From: Anaerolineaceae bacterium
Lineage (GTDB): Bacteria; Chloroflexota; Anaerolineae; Anaerolineales; Anaerolineaceae
Direction of reading: 5' to 3'
DNA length: 49,394 bases
Assembly (NCBI GenBank): GCA_020845515.1
Contig: JADLFQ010000059.1
Span: 1-49,394, forward strand
The position numbers were made by a program, and so were the translations under genes. Positions 33,073-41,468 of this stretch are shown here, piece after piece (within the stretch, counting starts at the first letter, position 1; each line of letters starts with the position of its first letter). The notes beneath the pieces are model-generated. The model ran no database searches and was not told the DNA's origin. It was given only the letters and a program-made list of their open reading frames with translations.

Positions 33073-33837
33073 ATGCATACTTCTGTTCAAACCCCCTTGA
33101 TCACCAGGCTGGAATCCGCATCTCTTACACGGGTATGCATTGATGCGATCAGAGAAGCAATATTAACTGGCAAGTACGCTGAAGGAGACCAGTTGCCTTC
33201 TGAAGCCGAGCTCGGAAAAATGCTGGGCGTATCAAGAACGACATTACGTGAAGCTCTGCGCACAATAGAAGAACAGGGTTTAATTGTTCGGCGTAGAGGT
33301 TTGGGAACCTTTGTTGCCGGTCTGCCGATTGCAAAAGACTTAAGTCTTAATTTCGGTATTACAAAAATGATCAAAGAAGCCGGTCATATACCAGGAACAA
33401 AGGGGGTTAAGATTTATAAAGAGGCTGTATCACCTTCCATGGCTGTTGATCTTAAAATTAAAGAGGATTCAACTATAATTGTTGTGGAACGTGTTCGCAC
33501 ACAGGATGGACAGCCCATTGCCTGGTCTGTAAACACCATTCCTCTGGAACGGGTTGGAGAAAATGCTCTGGGGGAATTCAAGCCCGAAACCGAATCGCTC
33601 TATGAATACTATGCTTCAACGTTAAAGATAAATATCGTGTACGGAAATGCAGAATTGTTACCCATAGCTGCAACAACTCAATTGGCCACGATACTGGAAG
33701 TCCGTAAAGGATGTCCACTCATGCGCATTACTCAGATAGACTATGACACCGGCAGCTACCCGATCCTGCATTCGGTAGATTATCACATCCCAGGATCATC
33801 TAAATTTATTATTAAACGGAAAGGACCTAATTGGTAG
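33073..33837 (+). CDS. GntR-family (HutC/UTRA) transcriptional regulator
   Basis: The protein has 254 residues from ATG 33073; a TTG at 33058 is possible and no strong ribosome site separates them. The winged helix is GDQLPSEAELGKMLGVSRTT followed by LREALRTIEEQGLIVRRRGL. The UTRA domain follows from about 90, with IVVERVRTQDGQPIAWSVNT and the late LMRITQIDYDTGSYPILHSV. UTRA domains bind sugar phosphates or similar small acids. The gene is divergent from the aldolase and leads the kinase/transporter cluster, so it is the probable local regulator. Confidence 0.93.
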   Translation: MHTSVQTPLITRLESASLTRVCIDAIREAILTGKYAEGDQLPSEAELGKMLGVSRTTLREALRTIEEQGLIVRRRGLGTFVAGLPIAKDLSLNFGITKMIKEAGHIPGTKGVKIYKEAVSPSMAVDLKIKEDSTIIVVERVRTQDGQPIAWSVNTIPLERVGENALGEFKPETESLYEYYASTLKINIVYGNAELLPIAATTQLATILEVRKGCPLMRITQIDYDTGSYPILHSVDYHIPGSSKFIIKRKGPNW

Positions 33838-34234
33838 GCTTTCCGTATATCTGCAAACTGTGAGGTTCAATCTATAGGTTTTTATTTAAAATTATGCTGC
33901 ATGATTTTTAGAGGATGCTAATAACAGACAAGGACGATTAATAAAATTGAGCAAACCAAAAATTCCTATGAGCGTATTATAGAAAATTCTATGACCGTAT
34001 GGCTAAAGACCCATTTGGCATGAAGGAGGCCATTATCGCTATTGTATATTTTTCTGTGCTACCAGAAACTCCGTAATACGATTCGAAGAAAGGAGTGAAT
34101 GGAATCCTGGAATCAATACAAATAGATGTCAGAAATTTGTTAAACAATGGCATTGATGAACAATCGTGAGTCCCTCGCTAAAAATTGATAGCAAAACTTG
34201 AAACCCTGTCAATCCACAGCGTGTGGAGGCGTTC

Positions 34235-34261
34235 ATGAAACAAGTTAACAAAGTTTGCTAA
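34235..34261 (+). other. Possible 8-codon leader peptide before the kinase gene
   Basis: TGGAGGC lies 7 bases before an ATG that reads MKQVNKVC and stops at TAA, 11 bases before the kinase ATG. The ribosome site is far better than that of the kinase itself, so translational coupling is plausible. CCACA-GCG-TGTGG (34214-34226) is a hairpin over the start of the site. The rest of the gap (33838-34234) is AT-rich and shows no gene. Confidence 0.4.
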
Positions 34262-34272
34262 AAGAGTTGATT

Positions 34273-35781
34273 ATGACAAATTATCTACTAGGCATTGATA
34301 TCGGTACTACTGCCACAAAGGTAATCATCATTGGCGATGATGGGCGCATTTATGCCGAGGTATCTGAACCAGCCACCCTTCTATCATTACGTTCCAATTG
34401 GGCTGAAGAAGATCCTCTGGAATGGTGGGATAACCTCACCAGAGCAATTCCACACTGCCTGGCTGAAGCAAAAATTGCAGCACATCAAATCTCTTGTGTT
34501 GGCCTCAGTGGAATGGTCCCCACCCTCATTCTTGTGGATTCAAACGGCAGACCGTTGCGCAACTCCATCCAACAAAACGATGCCAGGTCCCACCTGGAAA
34601 TTAATTACTTTAAGACCCAGGTCGACGAGAAAAAGGTATTTAACCTTACTGGCAGCGCCATTACTCAACAAAGTATTGGCCCTAAATTAATCTGGCTGGC
34701 AAAAAACGAATCTAAAAAGTATCAACAAACCCGCTGGGTTATGGGGTCGTATGATTACATTAATTTCCTTCTTACCGGACAGCCAGTCCTCGAAAGGAAC
34801 TGGGCACTGGAAAGTGGTTTATTCGATCTGCACAAGGAGGATTGGGACCAGAACCTTTTGGCAATTGCCGGCATCTCCCGCGAACAACTCCCCCCTGTGC
34901 ACATGCCAAGTGATGTCATCGGGCACGTGACCGGCCAGGCTGCTTCAGCCTTGGGCCTTGTTGCCGGAACGCCGGTGGTAGCCGGCAGTGCAGACCATGT
35001 AGCGTCGGCTTTTTCAGTAGGTGTGAAGGAAAATGGAAACCTGCTTATTAAATTGGGTGGGGCAGGTGATATTCTTTATTCTCTGGATCATTTGGACATG
35101 GATGAACGCCTCTTTCTGGACTATCATGATATCCCAGGCCTTTACCTGATTAATGGCTGCATGGCATCCAGCGGCTCGATCATCAAATGGTTCAGAAACA
35201 ACTTCGCGCCTGAGTGCAGCTACTCCATTCTGGATGACGAAGCAAGAAATATCCCCCCCGGTTCGGATGGGTTGGTTTTATTGCCTTATTTTCTGGGTGA
35301 GAAGACTCCTATTTTCAACCCTTTGGCACGCGGAGTATTGTTTGGCCTATCTTTACAACATACACGCGCCCATATTTATAAAGCTATCCTGGAGGGGATT
35401 TCTTACGGTTTTCAGCATCATATTGAAGTGCTAACCACCCACGGACTCAAAATCACGCGTGTACGGGTAGCCAATGGCGGCGCCCGCAGTCAGCTCTGGC
35501 GGCAAATAACAGCAGATGTAATTGGTTTTCCGCTCGAAGAAGTTGCACATCATCCAGGTTCCTCGTTAGGCGCGGCTTTCATTGCAGGAAAAGGTATAGG
35601 TGTTTTTACGGATTGGGGCGAGATTGAGAAATTCATTGAACTCAAAGCAACAACTATACCCGACCCCGAGAAACATTTGAAATACAGTCAGTATTTTTCA
35701 GCTTACAAAAAAATATATGTTGATAACATACAGAATTTTAATAGACTGGCCGACATTGAAGGAGTGACCGAACAGAACTAA
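34273..35781 (+). CDS. FGGY-family carbohydrate kinase
   Basis: The protein has 502 residues from ATG 34273. The N-terminal GIDIGTTATKVIIIGDDG is the actin-like phosphate loop. GLSGMVPTLI, QQNDARSHLE and GSYDYINFLLTG lie in the sugar-binding half, and the C-terminal ANGGARSQLWRQITADV with HHPGSSLGAAFIAGKGIG is the ATP signature. The pattern is nearest to xylulokinase-type FGGY kinases, but the substrate segment QQNDAR differs from the WNDxRT of xylulokinase, so the sugar or polyol is not assignable. It starts the run with the transporter, SDR and phosphatase, and is likely one operon with them. Confidence 0.92.
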   Translation: MTNYLLGIDIGTTATKVIIIGDDGRIYAEVSEPATLLSLRSNWAEEDPLEWWDNLTRAIPHCLAEAKIAAHQISCVGLSGMVPTLILVDSNGRPLRNSIQQNDARSHLEINYFKTQVDEKKVFNLTGSAITQQSIGPKLIWLAKNESKKYQQTRWVMGSYDYINFLLTGQPVLERNWALESGLFDLHKEDWDQNLLAIAGISREQLPPVHMPSDVIGHVTGQAASALGLVAGTPVVAGSADHVASAFSVGVKENGNLLIKLGGAGDILYSLDHLDMDERLFLDYHDIPGLYLINGCMASSGSIIKWFRNNFAPECSYSILDDEARNIPPGSDGLVLLPYFLGEKTPIFNPLARGVLFGLSLQHTRAHIYKAILEGISYGFQHHIEVLTTHGLKITRVRVANGGARSQLWRQITADVIGFPLEEVAHHPGSSLGAAFIAGKGIGVFTDWGEIEKFIELKATTIPDPEKHLKYSQYFSAYKKIYVDNIQNFNRLADIEGVTEQN

Positions 35782-35801
35782 AAATTTTGAGTGGAGAAAT
35801 C

Positions 35802-36629
35802 ATGTCAAGTCGATCCAAACGTTTCATCAGTGTTTTTGTTTCAAATTTCTTATTGGTGCTTGCATCATTAGTCGTCCTGTTGCCCATATTCTGGGTTATT
35901 CGAACGTCGCTTGCCAATCGATACATCGCCTATAAAATACCACCAGAGTGGTTTTTTGCACCAACCTTTGACAACTACCGTGTAATTTTTAATCAATATC
36001 CTTTTCAAAAATACTTATTAAATAGTATTTACATATCACTTCTGGCAGCAATCGTGGCAGTGATCATTGGCTCTTTGGCGGCTTACTCGATCGCCCGCTT
36101 CAGGACCGGCGGCTCATTTTTAAGGCTGAGCATGTTAAGCACTCAAATGCTTCCGCCAATTACACTGATCATCCCGATCTACTTGATTTTTCAGACCCTA
36201 AAGATTTGGGATTCTCCAATGGGTTTGATCATTGCCTACCTTTCATTCAACCTGCCTTATACGGTTTGGATCTTAATCGGATTTTTTCAATCTATTCCAA
36301 TCGACCTGGATGAGGCTGCCATGATTGATGGATGTTCACGCCTGCAGGCATTATTCAAGATCATTTTCCCGGTAGCGTTGCCTGGATTAATCTCTGCCGG
36401 AACGTTTAGTTTCATTATGAACTGGAACGAGTTCCTTTTCGCACTTGTCCTTACCGGAAAAAACACTCGAACGTTACCGGTCGCTATCGCCAGTTTATGG
36501 ACTCAACAGGGTGTGCAAATCGGAGCTGTATCCGCGGCGACTGTCATCACAATTTTGCCTGTTATTATCCTAACTTTTGTTATTCAGAAGTCGCTTGTTC
36601 GCAACTTGACCTTTGGCGCCATTAAATAA
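35802..36629 (+). CDS. CUT1 sugar ABC transporter permease, MalG-like
   Basis: The protein has 275 residues from ATG 35802 (GGAG 6 bases upstream). There are six hydrophobic segments. The cytoplasmic EAA loop is DEAAMIDGCSRLQALFKIIF. It forms a heterodimer with the MalF-like permease at 38159. The order here (MalG-like, binding protein, MalF-like) is unusual, since the two permeases are normally adjacent. No ATPase gene is in the cluster; a shared MsmK/MalK-type ATPase is presumably encoded elsewhere. Confidence 0.93.
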   Translation: MSSRSKRFISVFVSNFLLVLASLVVLLPIFWVIRTSLANRYIAYKIPPEWFFAPTFDNYRVIFNQYPFQKYLLNSIYISLLAAIVAVIIGSLAAYSIARFRTGGSFLRLSMLSTQMLPPITLIIPIYLIFQTLKIWDSPMGLIIAYLSFNLPYTVWILIGFFQSIPIDLDEAAMIDGCSRLQALFKIIFPVALPGLISAGTFSFIMNWNEFLFALVLTGKNTRTLPVAIASLWTQQGVQIGAVSAATVITILPVIILTFVIQKSLVRNLTFGAIK

Positions 36630-36719
36630 TCTTGGTTGGCAAAAGGAGGTAAAACCCCAGTATTCACTTTGGCAGATTGGTTTTCAATAAAAAACAAACA
36701 GCTAAAAAAGGAGAAAGTA

Positions 36720-38099
36720 ATGACAAAGAAAATCATAATTGTTTCCGTTCTTGCGCTGCTCATCACCAGTATGTTAGCCGGATGTGCAAAGACACCCGCG
36801 ACGAAAGCTCCCGAATCCGGGCAACCAGCGGCTGGCACTGAAGCAGCAGGTGCGCCTGAGGCCGCGGAGAAACCCTTTGATGGGGTTACCATTAACATTC
36901 TGATGGAAGCAGTACCCGATACAGACTACATTAAGGAACTGTTACCTGAATTCACTGCAAAAACGGGTATTACTGTCAATATCGAAGATGTTAATTATGC
37001 CTTGATGCATGAAAAACTGGTTCCGCAGTTAACAGCTGGGGAAGGATCAGGGTCTTATGATGCGCTCGTCGTGGACAACTACTGGGTTGGTGAGTTTGTA
37101 AATGCCGGATGGTTGTACCCATTGGACGACAGACTGGCGGCAAGCAAGACAGTTAATCTGGACGATTACCTGCCTTCCATGGTAGAGATGGTCGGCAAGG
37201 TTAACGACGTTGCATACATGATCCCCTTCTATAACTATTCCATGGCTTTAATCTATCGGACTGATTTGATGGAGGATCCGGCTCTTCAGGCTGAGTACAA
37301 AGAAAAATTCGGCAAAGACCTTGCTATGCCCGCATCAATTCCGGAATATGTCGAGCTGTCAAAGTTCATGACCCGCGATACCAATGGTGATGGCCAGATT
37401 GACATCTACGGTAATGCCATGCAAGGCTTGCGCCCTGATCCTACGGTTATGGAATTCTTGAACTACCTGTATGCCATGGGTGGGCGCATCTACAACGAAG
37501 ATGGATCTGTGGCTATTAATAATGAAATTGGCGTCGAAACTTTAACCTTGTATGCCGATGCAATGAAAAACGCGGCGCCTCCCGGGTCACCCGCGTATGG
37601 TTTTGATGAAACTTATGCAATGATGGCTCAGGGACAGGCTTTCAGCTATATCACTTATAACTGGATGCTTGTTCAGCTCAATGACCCCGCCAAATCTGCA
37701 GTCGTGGATAAAATCAAAGTTGTGCGTGTACCTGGCGGCGCTGGTTTACTCGGTGGTTGGGGATGGGCAATCCCGAAATCATCACCAAATTCTGACGCCG
37801 CCTGGGAATTCATCCAATGGGTTGAATCATTCCCGATCGCGAAACAGCGCGCTATCATGGGCGGATCTCCCACCCGGTCCGATGTCTTCGCCGATCCAGA
37901 AGTCCTCGCCAAATATAACTACTATGATGAGGTCGAGAAGATCGTGGCAGAAGCCGTCATGTTCCCCATTCTCTCAAGGGCGCCGCAGGTGGTGGAAGTT
38001 CTTGGGATCGCCATTTCCAACACTACGGCTGGAAACAGCACCCCTAAAGATGCATTAAATAATGCTGCCGCTCAACTGGCCGAATTGACTGACAAATAA
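36720..38099 (+). CDS. ABC transporter sugar-binding lipoprotein (family 1)
   Basis: The protein has 459 residues from ATG 36720, which has AAAGGAG upstream. The signal peptide has lipobox LAGC (Cys21) and a Pro/Ala/Glu-rich linker. The mature part reads GVTINILMEAVPDTDYIKEL, then DALVVDNYWVGEFVNAGWLY and, late, WGWAIPKSSPNSDAAWEFIQ, typical of family 1 solute-binding proteins for oligosaccharides, sugars or polyols. The ligand is not assignable. A strong hairpin lies between it and the next permease gene. Confidence 0.93.
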   Translation: MTKKIIIVSVLALLITSMLAGCAKTPATKAPESGQPAAGTEAAGAPEAAEKPFDGVTINILMEAVPDTDYIKELLPEFTAKTGITVNIEDVNYALMHEKLVPQLTAGEGSGSYDALVVDNYWVGEFVNAGWLYPLDDRLAASKTVNLDDYLPSMVEMVGKVNDVAYMIPFYNYSMALIYRTDLMEDPALQAEYKEKFGKDLAMPASIPEYVELSKFMTRDTNGDGQIDIYGNAMQGLRPDPTVMEFLNYLYAMGGRIYNEDGSVAINNEIGVETLTLYADAMKNAAPPGSPAYGFDETYAMMAQGQAFSYITYNWMLVQLNDPAKSAVVDKIKVVRVPGGAGLLGGWGWAIPKSSPNSDAAWEFIQWVESFPIAKQRAIMGGSPTRSDVFADPEVLAKYNYYDEVEKIVAEAVMFPILSRAPQVVEVLGIAISNTTAGNSTPKDALNNAAAQLAELTDK

Positions 38100-38116
38100 A
38101 TTTTCTATACAGAAAA

Positions 38117-38142
38117 TGCCTGCCGCCTTACAGCGGCAGGCA
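38117..38142 (+). repeat. Intercistronic hairpin between binding protein and permease
   Basis: TGCCTGCCGC (38117-38126) pairs perfectly with GCGGCAGGCA (38133-38142) around a six-base loop. No T-run follows, so it probably stabilises the upstream message or partly attenuates, which would give the usual excess of binding protein over permease. Confidence 0.7.
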
Positions 38143-38158
38143 CATATCAAGATAAATT

Positions 38159-39085
38159 ATGAAATTATCATTCAATAAAAAGTCATACGGAAAGACAAAA
38201 ACAAAGAAGAGCGCGAATTCATACGTTCGATCCTCTTCAAGACTTTTGGTAACCCCGGCAGTCCTGGGAATTTGGATTTTCATCCTTTTTCCAATGTTAT
38301 ATGCAATTTATATCAGCTTCCACGACTATATTTTAAGCCAGGGTGGAATTAAGTCTTTTACTTTTAAGAACTATACAGGTATTGTCAGTAATGAGTTATT
38401 GGGCGGGGCGATTGAAAACACCTTGATACTAACGTGCAGTGTCGTGGTACTGGAACTTGTAATCGGACTTGGACTTGCAATGCTGTTAAATCAAAAAATT
38501 ATCCGGTTACGTGGATTCTATTTATTCATCCTGCTCATCCCGATGCTCATGCCCCCTATCACCGTAGGTTTGATCTGGCGACTCTTGTTACACCCGGAAC
38601 TAGGCATTATTAACTACAGCCTGGGCTTACTCGGGTTTCCTCAACCCGCATGGCTCGCCAACCAAAACCTGGCAATGGTCACCATCATCATTGTGGATGT
38701 CTGGCATGAGACTTCGTTCATTCTTCTTATACTACTCGCTGGTCTCACTTCCTTACCCGATGAGCTTTACGAAGCCGCCGTCATGGATGGCACCAATTCG
38801 ATTCAAAAGTTCTTCCATATTACGCTCCCATTAATGAAGCCTACTATCTTCGTGGCCTTAATCATACGTTTTATAGCAGCAATGAAAACCTATGATCTGG
38901 TCTATATCCTTACTCGTGGTGGGCCAGGCACTTCAACCGAGACCATCAGTTATTACATCTATAAAGTAGCATTTGTCTTTCTCGATATGGGCCGAAGTTC
39001 TGCAATGGCCTTTATATTGCTTATCTTTATCGTCATCGTAACGCTTGTATTGATGCGGGCAATGAGAACTTCGGAAGCACAGTAA
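38159..39085 (+). CDS. CUT1 sugar ABC transporter permease, MalF-like
   Basis: The protein has 308 residues, with a basic N-terminal tail (about 30 residues) and six membrane segments. The EAA loop is YEAAVMDGTNSIQKFFHITL. GGPGTSTETISYYIYKVAF is the conserved periplasmic loop of this subfamily. It pairs with the permease at 35802. The SDR gene follows after 26 bases. Confidence 0.93.
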   Translation: MKLSFNKKSYGKTKTKKSANSYVRSSSRLLVTPAVLGIWIFILFPMLYAIYISFHDYILSQGGIKSFTFKNYTGIVSNELLGGAIENTLILTCSVVVLELVIGLGLAMLLNQKIIRLRGFYLFILLIPMLMPPITVGLIWRLLLHPELGIINYSLGLLGFPQPAWLANQNLAMVTIIIVDVWHETSFILLILLAGLTSLPDELYEAAVMDGTNSIQKFFHITLPLMKPTIFVALIIRFIAAMKTYDLVYILTRGGPGTSTETISYYIYKVAFVFLDMGRSSAMAFILLIFIVIVTLVLMRAMRTSEAQ

Positions 39086-39111
39086 ACATTTAAAATTAGG
39101 AGATGTCGGCA

Positions 39112-39930
39112 ATGAACTTAATTCCTGAAATCCCATTGGGGCAAATACATATTCTCGTTACTGGCGCTGGACGCGGAATTGGCAAATCAATCGCCCAGAC
39201 TCTTGCACGCAATGGAGCTCGGGTTATGGTAACCGATTTTAATGAGGATTGGGCAAATGAGACTGCCGAAGAGATACGAAAAGAGGGTGGTGAAGCACAG
39301 GCGTCAAAATTGGATGTAACCAAAACAGCAGATGCTGAAGCAGCATTGAACAAGATGTTGGGATTCTGGAATAAGCTTGATATTTGGGTAAACAACGCTG
39401 GTGTGAGCACAATGAACCACTTTCTGGACTTAACCGAAAAAGATTGGGACGATAACATGGATATTAATGCCAAAGGTATCTTCCTCTGCACCCAGGTTGC
39501 AGTCCGGCAAATGATCAGGCAACCGATAAACGTAAACACTGGCCTGCGCGGGAAAATCATCAGCACTGCCAGTATGGCCAGCAAACGCGGTAACGCCCCT
39601 TTCCTGGCACACTACGTGGCCTCTAAATTTGCTGCCATGGGATTAACCCAATCCATGGCAGGAGAACTGGCTCAATACGGTATCACCGCCAATTGTGTAT
39701 GTCCTGGTTACGTAGCGACTAGTATGCAGGAACGCGAATTAGGTTGGGAAGCCAGTTTGCGCGGCGTTACTGTGGAAAAAGTAAAAGAATTGTATATCGC
39801 TGATACCCCATTAAAACGACTTCAGGTTGCCCAAGATGTGGCATCCGTGGTGCTCTTCCTGGCATCACCAGCAGCGGATTTCATCACCGGCGAAGCCATT
39901 AATGTGAATGGTGGCGCGTTCATGGATTAA
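39112..39930 (+). CDS. Short-chain dehydrogenase/reductase
   Basis: The classical SDR has 272 residues from ATG 39112, spaced 9 from TAGGAG; an ATG at 39103 sits too close. The dinucleotide motif is TGAGRGIGKS with Asp in VTDFNEDW (NAD preferred). NNAGVS, then the catalytic Ser in STASMAS and the YVASK motif follow. It probably oxidises or reduces a sugar or polyol. IMPase is 5 bases downstream, so it is co-transcribed. Confidence 0.93.
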   Translation: MNLIPEIPLGQIHILVTGAGRGIGKSIAQTLARNGARVMVTDFNEDWANETAEEIRKEGGEAQASKLDVTKTADAEAALNKMLGFWNKLDIWVNNAGVSTMNHFLDLTEKDWDDNMDINAKGIFLCTQVAVRQMIRQPINVNTGLRGKIISTASMASKRGNAPFLAHYVASKFAAMGLTQSMAGELAQYGITANCVCPGYVATSMQERELGWEASLRGVTVEKVKELYIADTPLKRLQVAQDVASVVLFLASPAADFITGEAINVNGGAFMD

Positions 39931-39935
39931 CACCA

Positions 39936-40712
39936 ATGCTAACAAAACTGGAGGCAGCCATTCAAGCAGCTGGAAAGGCAGGTGACCTGCTTCGGGATCG
40001 TTTCAAAACGGACCTGGTAGTTAGAGAAAAGTCTCCTGCCAACCTTGTCACTGACCTGGATACTCAATCTGAAGAAATTATATTATCAGCACTGCGGGCA
40101 TCCTTTCCGGATATTTCTGCCCTGACTGAGGAATCAGAAAAAACTATTGGAAATTACAACGGTGAACGGTGGATTATTGATCCCCTGGATGGCACCACCA
40201 ATTATATCCATGGTTATCCATTCTTTTCCGTCTCGATCGCGCTGGAAAGTAATGGGAAAATTGTGTTGGGCGTGGTGCACGACCCCATTGCAGGGAAATT
40301 TTATTCCGCCGAAGTTGGACAGGGCGCGTATTTGAATGGTGAGAAAATACATGTCTCCAATACAACAGAGATGAAACAGGCACTCGTCGGTTCAGGATTT
40401 CCATATTACGCCTGGGAATCCGAAGATAACAATTCCCAACAATGGGCAAAAATGATCAGGAAAGTTGTCTCATTGCGGTGCGATGGCTCGGCGGCTCTGG
40501 ATCTCTGCATGGTGGCGGCAGGAGTGCTTGATGGGTTTTGGGAACTGGATCTGGAAGCCTGGGACCTTGCAGCCGGATCATTGATCGTGCAGGAAGCAGG
40601 GGGCAAAGTGACACTCGCAGACGGCAATCCGTTCACACCCTATCAACGCAGTGTTCTGGCCAGCAACAGGAAATTACATGACAGCCTGCTGCACGAAATA
40701 ATCAATTCCTAA
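39936..40712 (+). CDS. Inositol-monophosphatase-family phosphatase
   Basis: The protein has 258 residues. The lithium-sensitive phosphatase motifs are TEESEK (metal Glu), WIIDPLDGTTNYIHGYPFF and the C-terminal LEAWDLAAGSLIVQEAGG. The layout is SuhB-like, unlike the HisN-like paralogue at 15918. In an operon with a sugar kinase, an SDR and an ABC transporter it may free a sugar or polyol from a phosphate or use a phosphorylated substrate directly. This would be an unusual kinase/phosphatase combination. Confidence 0.9.
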   Translation: MLTKLEAAIQAAGKAGDLLRDRFKTDLVVREKSPANLVTDLDTQSEEIILSALRASFPDISALTEESEKTIGNYNGERWIIDPLDGTTNYIHGYPFFSVSIALESNGKIVLGVVHDPIAGKFYSAEVGQGAYLNGEKIHVSNTTEMKQALVGSGFPYYAWESEDNNSQQWAKMIRKVVSLRCDGSAALDLCMVAAGVLDGFWELDLEAWDLAAGSLIVQEAGGKVTLADGNPFTPYQRSVLASNRKLHDSLLHEIINS

Positions 40713-40869
40713 AATAAAATACACCGTAACTATTGCAACTAACTTAACATGTGGCACATAGTTCGGGGGCAGGGCCCTCGTTCCTGTTGTTGAACTGCCT
40801 GGTAAAACTTCACTTCAGGGTTTTCGATCTTTGCGAATTGCTCATAATTTTCTTCGCATCCCCATTCCT

Positions 40870-41400
40870 CTATCGCAATATATCGACGCCCCAAACGTGA
40901 TTGGAATAACTGGCAACCACATTGCGCAGCAAATAGGGATAAACCTTGTGCTCCGGTGTCGATTTACTGATATTCGTCCCCAGCGCAATGCTTGTGATGC
41001 CCATTTCATGCATACAGCGCTGCACGGCCGGTCGCGAAACAACGATTTCTTCCTGGTTCAGCAGACCGTAATGCGCCGGGGACCTTAAAACGGCCAGTGT
41101 ATGTGGGTTTCGCCAATGTGGTGGTTGATCGTCACCTCTTCTGGGGAAGGCGGCAGTGAGCAGTAGCGCAGGCTGGAACGGCTGATGCCCGGCAGCTCAG
41201 CTTGCGTTTTGAGGAAGAGTTCCGGCGACTCCGGTTCAATCATGGCCAGTCGCTCGCTTTTATTCGCCATAGCCAGGTTTTTTGAGCCCGTTGAGTTGGG
41301 TGGTCAACCGTCCGATCTCACTGTACAGTTCGTTCATCTGGCGCTCGTGTTCGGCTTACCGGGCGCGTTCACCTTTGTTCTCGTCCTCGAACAGTTTTAG
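40870..41400 (-). pseudogene. Degenerate IS3-family transposase (OrfA end and OrfB start)
   Basis: On the minus strand the OrfA tail reads NELYSEIGRLTTQLNGLKK and stops at 41260. An overlapping OrfB starts at 41270 (MANKSERLAM), reads QAELPGISRSSLRYC and stops at 41085. After a frame change the core continues as VQRCMHEMGITSIAL, then EHKVYPYLLRNVVASYSNHV before WGVDI and a stop at 40870. Several stops and frameshifts, and loss of the DDE core, show decay. The order OrfA-OrfB with overlap is that of IS3. The flanks to 40713 and 41468 hold nothing else clear. Confidence 0.82.
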
Positions 41401-41468
41401 TTGTTATTGTATAAATCCAGAACTCTTGTTTTGTAATTTTAGAGTCAGGTCAATTTATCTGAGCTCTT

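Noticed and set aside
40131-40712. Short antisense frames in the IMPase gene
   Set aside because: They are overlaid on conserved catalytic codons of the phosphatase and have no ribosome site.
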